This document shows positions 61,101-64,000 of a stretch of 64,000 bases of DNA, piece by piece. The translations under genes were made by a program, and so were the position numbers. The stretch's first letter is position 1. Each line of letters begins with the position of its first letter. The DNA comes from Tetradesmus obliquus (taxonomy: Eukaryota > Chlorophyta > Chlorophyceae > Sphaeropleales > Scenedesmaceae), in NCBI GenBank assembly GCA_030272155.1, contig CP126191.1:10252501-10316500 (forward strand), in the 5' to 3' direction. The notes under the pieces were generated by a model. The model ran no database searches. It worked only from the letters and a program-made list of their open reading frames with translations, and was not told where the DNA came from.

Positions 61101-64000
61101 CTGCCAACAAAAAGTGCTGCAGCCCAAGCTGCAGCGCCTCCGGCGGCAACACCACAGTCAGCACTGGTGCACCCTGCGGTGAGGGATGCTCAGCGTTGAG
61201 CTGCAGCTGCTGCAGCTCGCTTGGATGAGACTGCGCTGTGCGCCAGCAGGCAGTCGGAACGCAGTGTTCATCTTGTACATTTGGATGTGGTCACTGACCA
61301 GGCATGCACCAGCTGCACCTGCGCCTCACTTGCAGCGTGTGGTGAACACGGCGTTCTGGAAGCGCGTCTACCCGGCTTGCTGCCCCGCTTGCTTTCTGTT
61401 CGTTTGGTCGTGCCTATCATTCTGGTAGTTTTTGCACAGCTAACCCTTGATTGCTTCTGCTGCAGGTCCGAAGAGTGACGGCTGCGGGGGCAAGTGCACA
61501 AACCAGTTCAATTTGTGCAACAACACAGATATCTGCAAAGACGGCATCTGCAAGATAGATTGCAACGTGAGCCGTCAGGATTGAACAAGGCAGCAGTGAG
61601 CGCACCTGCAGAGTAGGCTGTCCGTGGCATGCATGTTCGCTGCTTGCAGTGTGTTACACAACAGCAGGACAGCTTCAGACTTGTGATTTTCAGTTTACTT
61701 TACAACCACGTTGTTCCATGCATGTATTGATGCGGTTGGACCTTGCATGTCGGGTTGAGGCCGAAACGAAGGCCTGATCCTGGGGCTGCATGCTGTGCCG
61801 CTCGTTGATTGTAGGCAACCTCAGAGCAACACAATGTGCATGGCTTGTCACCAAGCACCACCATGCAAAGGTGTGTGTGACAATGCAATTATAAACAGCA
61901 ATCTGTCTGCCTTGTGCCATGCAATGCATGTTGCTGCAGGCAACCTGCAACAGCACTACAGACGTGGCACTCTACGACTCTTGTGCCCAACAGGACGATG
62001 GGTGCGGTGGGATATGCAACCACACCTGCGCCACTGGTCTCAAATGCGGTCCACAGATCACTTGTTGCAGCCCAAGCTGCCCCGGCAACTACACCGTTGG
62101 CATTGGTAATTACTGCGGTGAGGCCTGTTCCGCAGCTGCAGCTGCTGCACCTCATGTGCTCTTTTTTGTTGTGATCGGGAGTGTAGTCTGCATGTTGTGC
62201 ATCACACCCACATGAAGTGGCTGTTGCACTGATTGGCACAGCAGACTGGCGTAACAGCTTGGGCTCAGCTGCAGAGCTGTGATGCAAACTCCGGGCAGCC
62301 GACGGCTGGTGCTGTAGGACATGTCTGGTTGGTGTGTAGCTGTTCCTCCATGTGTATGCAAAAGGCAGCAGTTGATTGGGCACGCGCGAGCTGCAGCCGC
62401 GCCCCAAGCCACCGGCCGGTGACCTGCAGTCATGTAGGCAGCATCAACCCAACTTGTTGCACTGTTTGATTGTTGACGTGCATGTCGTTTTTTTCCGGCA
62501 TTGCCAATGCTCTTTACATCTTCGTGTGGCTGGTGGTGCTGCAGGTCCGAGGTATGACACCTGCGGGGGCTTCTGCACAGATGCGTACTATGTATGCAAC
62601 AGTACTGAAGATTGTGATGGTGGCCGCTGCGTTGTCATTGGACCGTGTAACGTGAGTCCTTAGGATTGACCAAGGCAGCAGTGATCACAGTTGCAGAATA
62701 GGCTGCCAGTGACATGCATGTTGGCTGCTTGCTGAGCAAAGCGCAAAACGGCAGCAGGGCAGCTTTGGCTGTCAAACATTTGGAAGATCCACATTCTTCC
62801 ATGCATGTATTGCAGCCGCTGGACGCTGCACTTTGGGTTGAGGCCACTAGCTCTAAGTGCAAACCACCACAACAGATAGCATGTTGTCGCAAATCATGGG
62901 GCAGATGGTGCAGGCAGCAGTTTCTAAGGCAAGGCATGGCCTGATCCCAGGGCTGCATGTTGTGCCACTCAATGACTGTAAGCAACCACAGAGCAAACAA
63001 AATGTGCATGGCTTGTACACCAAGCATCACCATTGTAATCGTGTGGCTGAAGATGCAAAAATATGCATCAACCTGTTTGCCCTGTGTCATGCAATGCATT
63101 ACATTACATTACATTACATGCTCCACTCAACGAGGAGTGGGAACCCCAGTCAGGAGCCAACGAGAGGCTCATAGGGGGAGGAAACATCGAAGAACAACTC
63201 ATCATCGTCAAAACCGCCAGACGAAAACGCAGAAAAAAAACTCATCAGCATCATCAATGCATGCTGCTGCAGGCCACCTGCAACAGTACAACAGACCTGG
63301 CACTCGGGAATTCTTGTGCTCCAGAGCCCAATGGGTGCGGCAGGCTATGCAACCACACCTGTGCCAGTGGTCTCTTGTGTGACTTGCTTGCTGAAACCTG
63401 CTGCAGCCCGAGCTGCCCCGGCGGCAACAGGACTGTCAGCAAAGGTTCATACTGCGGTGAGGCCTAACATAACGTGATGCTGCAGCTGCTGCAGCTCATG
63501 TCTCGTTGTTTGTGTGGTCCACACAGGTGTAGCGATTGTTGCAGGGACTAGCATGGCACTCTGTTCTGACAGCTTGCGCTCTGCTGTTGCGGCACTGGTG
63601 CAAGATCCAAGCAGCCAGCGGCAGGTGCTGCAGGGCGTGTCTTGAAAACGTTGTAGCTCTGCTTAAGTGTGCGTGCGAGAGGCAGGTGATCCGCCCAGAA
63701 GCCGCGCTGCAGCAGCGGCCTTTCATCTTGCTGGTCGGATACTACCACATACACAGCAGTCAATGGACTTGGCGCAGTGCCATGTGATTGCCGCCGCCTC
63801 ACGTGCACGCCTGTGATCTTTTAAATTGATTGCAATCTTTGCGCTTCTGCTAATGACACAACCTCACGCCACTCTCGTTGCTGCAGGCCCAGCGAATAAA
63901 TACTGCGGAGGCCCCTGCACAGATGTATTTGATGTGTGCAGCGCCCCCAACGTGTGTGAATACGAACTGTGCGTATGCAAGGCAAGTTGAACAAGTGATC
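52814..64000 (+). CDS. Secreted Cys-rich mosaic protein, paralog B (runs to right edge)
   Basis: Supported exons: 52814-53140, 53451-53649, 53857-54149, 54467-54776, 55260-55457, 55761-55943, 56419-56903, 57359-57441, 57646-57691, 58264-58324, about 58516-58655, 58987-59030, 59477-59594, 60206-60297, 60992-61178, 61466-61566, 61940-62117, 62545-62651, 63273-63456, 63887-63981. Signal peptide MTRPMLLPALLACLMVAQLA. Exons 1-6 parallel paralog A, with an added Pro-Ser hinge (PSPSPSPPPQPSPSLSP) in exon 3. Exon 7 is a large Cys-rich module; exons 8-9 are a Ser-Pro hinge like hydroxyproline-rich cell-wall proteins. From 58264 on, an A exon (GCGxxCxxxCxxGLxC...CCxPxC) alternates with a B exon (GPxxxxCGGxCT...C) as a repeated module. 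The phase between exons 58264-58324 and 58516-58655 does not close, so a small exon may be missing. Cell wall or matrix role is inferred. At the edge the frame could stop at 63990 or splice by a GC donor at 63982. Confidence 0.82.
53323..53371. repeat. CTG/CTA triplet tract in paralog B intron 1
   Basis: Mixed TGCTAC and TGC units in the second half of intron 1. Confidence 0.85.
57967..58172. repeat. Compound tetranucleotide array in a paralog B intron
   Basis: A CCCG block (about 57972-58013) abuts a longer CCTG block (about 58018-58172, roughly 38 units with a few CCAG variants). It lies between exons ending 57691 and starting 58264. All frames are open across it, giving artefact ORFs of repeated PACL or GRQA. 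Confidence 0.95.
60992..63981 (+). repeat. Tandem amplification of a two-exon Cys-rich module
   Basis: Three copies of an A plus B exon pair: A at 60992, 61940, 63273; B at 61466, 62545, 63887. Introns are also homologous: the blocks before the A exons at 61940 and 63273 share a long alignable stretch (for example TTCCATGCATGTATTG at 61713 and 62796), and each A exon is followed by GCAGCTGCTGCA. So whole genomic units of 0.9-1.3 kb were copied, not just exons. An older, more diverged pair precedes them (59477 and 60206). Confidence 0.88.
63092..63262 (-). mobile_element. Short retroposon-like insertion with 8-bp target duplication
   Basis: The homologous intron copy (ending at 61939) has uninterrupted TGCCATGCAATGCATGTTGC. 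Here the same site is split by about 155 bp (63100-63254), flanked by direct repeats CAATGCAT at 63092-63099 and 63255-63262. One end carries ATTAC/TGTAA pentamer repeats (63097-63120), like the 3' microsatellite tail of a LINE or SINE inserted in minus orientation. It is too short to hold coding sequence; family not recognised. Confidence 0.6.

Overview
The window is nuclear DNA of a green alga. Three things point there: a chloroplast FtsH7/9-type protease and a PAO/TIC55-family Rieske oxygenase, dense short introns with consistent GT..CAG ends, and pervasive CAG/CTG triplet repeats that become Ser, Gln or Ala tracts where they fall in exons. A chlorophyte is likely, perhaps in the Chlorophyceae; the lineage is my inference from style only. 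All gene models were read by eye from exon homology, splice sites and codon phase.

Layout. 1-3407 (-): 5' part of a secreted Cys-rich mosaic protein (paralog A). 4977-5260 (+): decayed fragment of one of its exons. 8032-8997 and 10827-11720 (+): tandem intronless secreted paralogs of unknown function. 13282-14480 (-): dihydroneopterin aldolase, 4 exons. 15133-18843 (-): signal recognition particle receptor alpha subunit, 8 exons. 18979-19648 (-): small orphan gene, divergent from 20037-26378 (+), an FtsH7/9-type chloroplast protease with 11 exons. 29533-31725 (-): intronless 730-residue multi-pass membrane protein. 35388-43688 (+): CorA/MRS2-type Mg2+ transporter with a C-terminal EF hand, 14 exons. 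44916-50920 (+): PAO/TIC55-type Rieske oxygenase, 12 exons. 52814 to the right edge (+): paralog B of the secreted mosaic protein, with a repeated two-exon Cys-rich module. About 27.5-29.1 kb and 33.0-34.3 kb have coding-like stretches on the minus strand that I could not resolve.

The genes do not form one pathway. Several are organellar or housekeeping (FtsH, Rieske oxygenase, SRP receptor, DHNA, Mg2+ transport), and four are secreted or cell-surface candidates. The most unusual feature is in the introns. The three large plus-strand genes carry many short degenerate copies of the edges of their own exons, almost always straddling a splice junction. One copy forms a complete 48-nt in-frame cassette exon, and one forms a minisatellite that multiplies a 5' splice site. 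Intron starts tend to carry CAG arrays and intron ends CTG arrays. These look like one process of local duplication acting on exon/intron borders.
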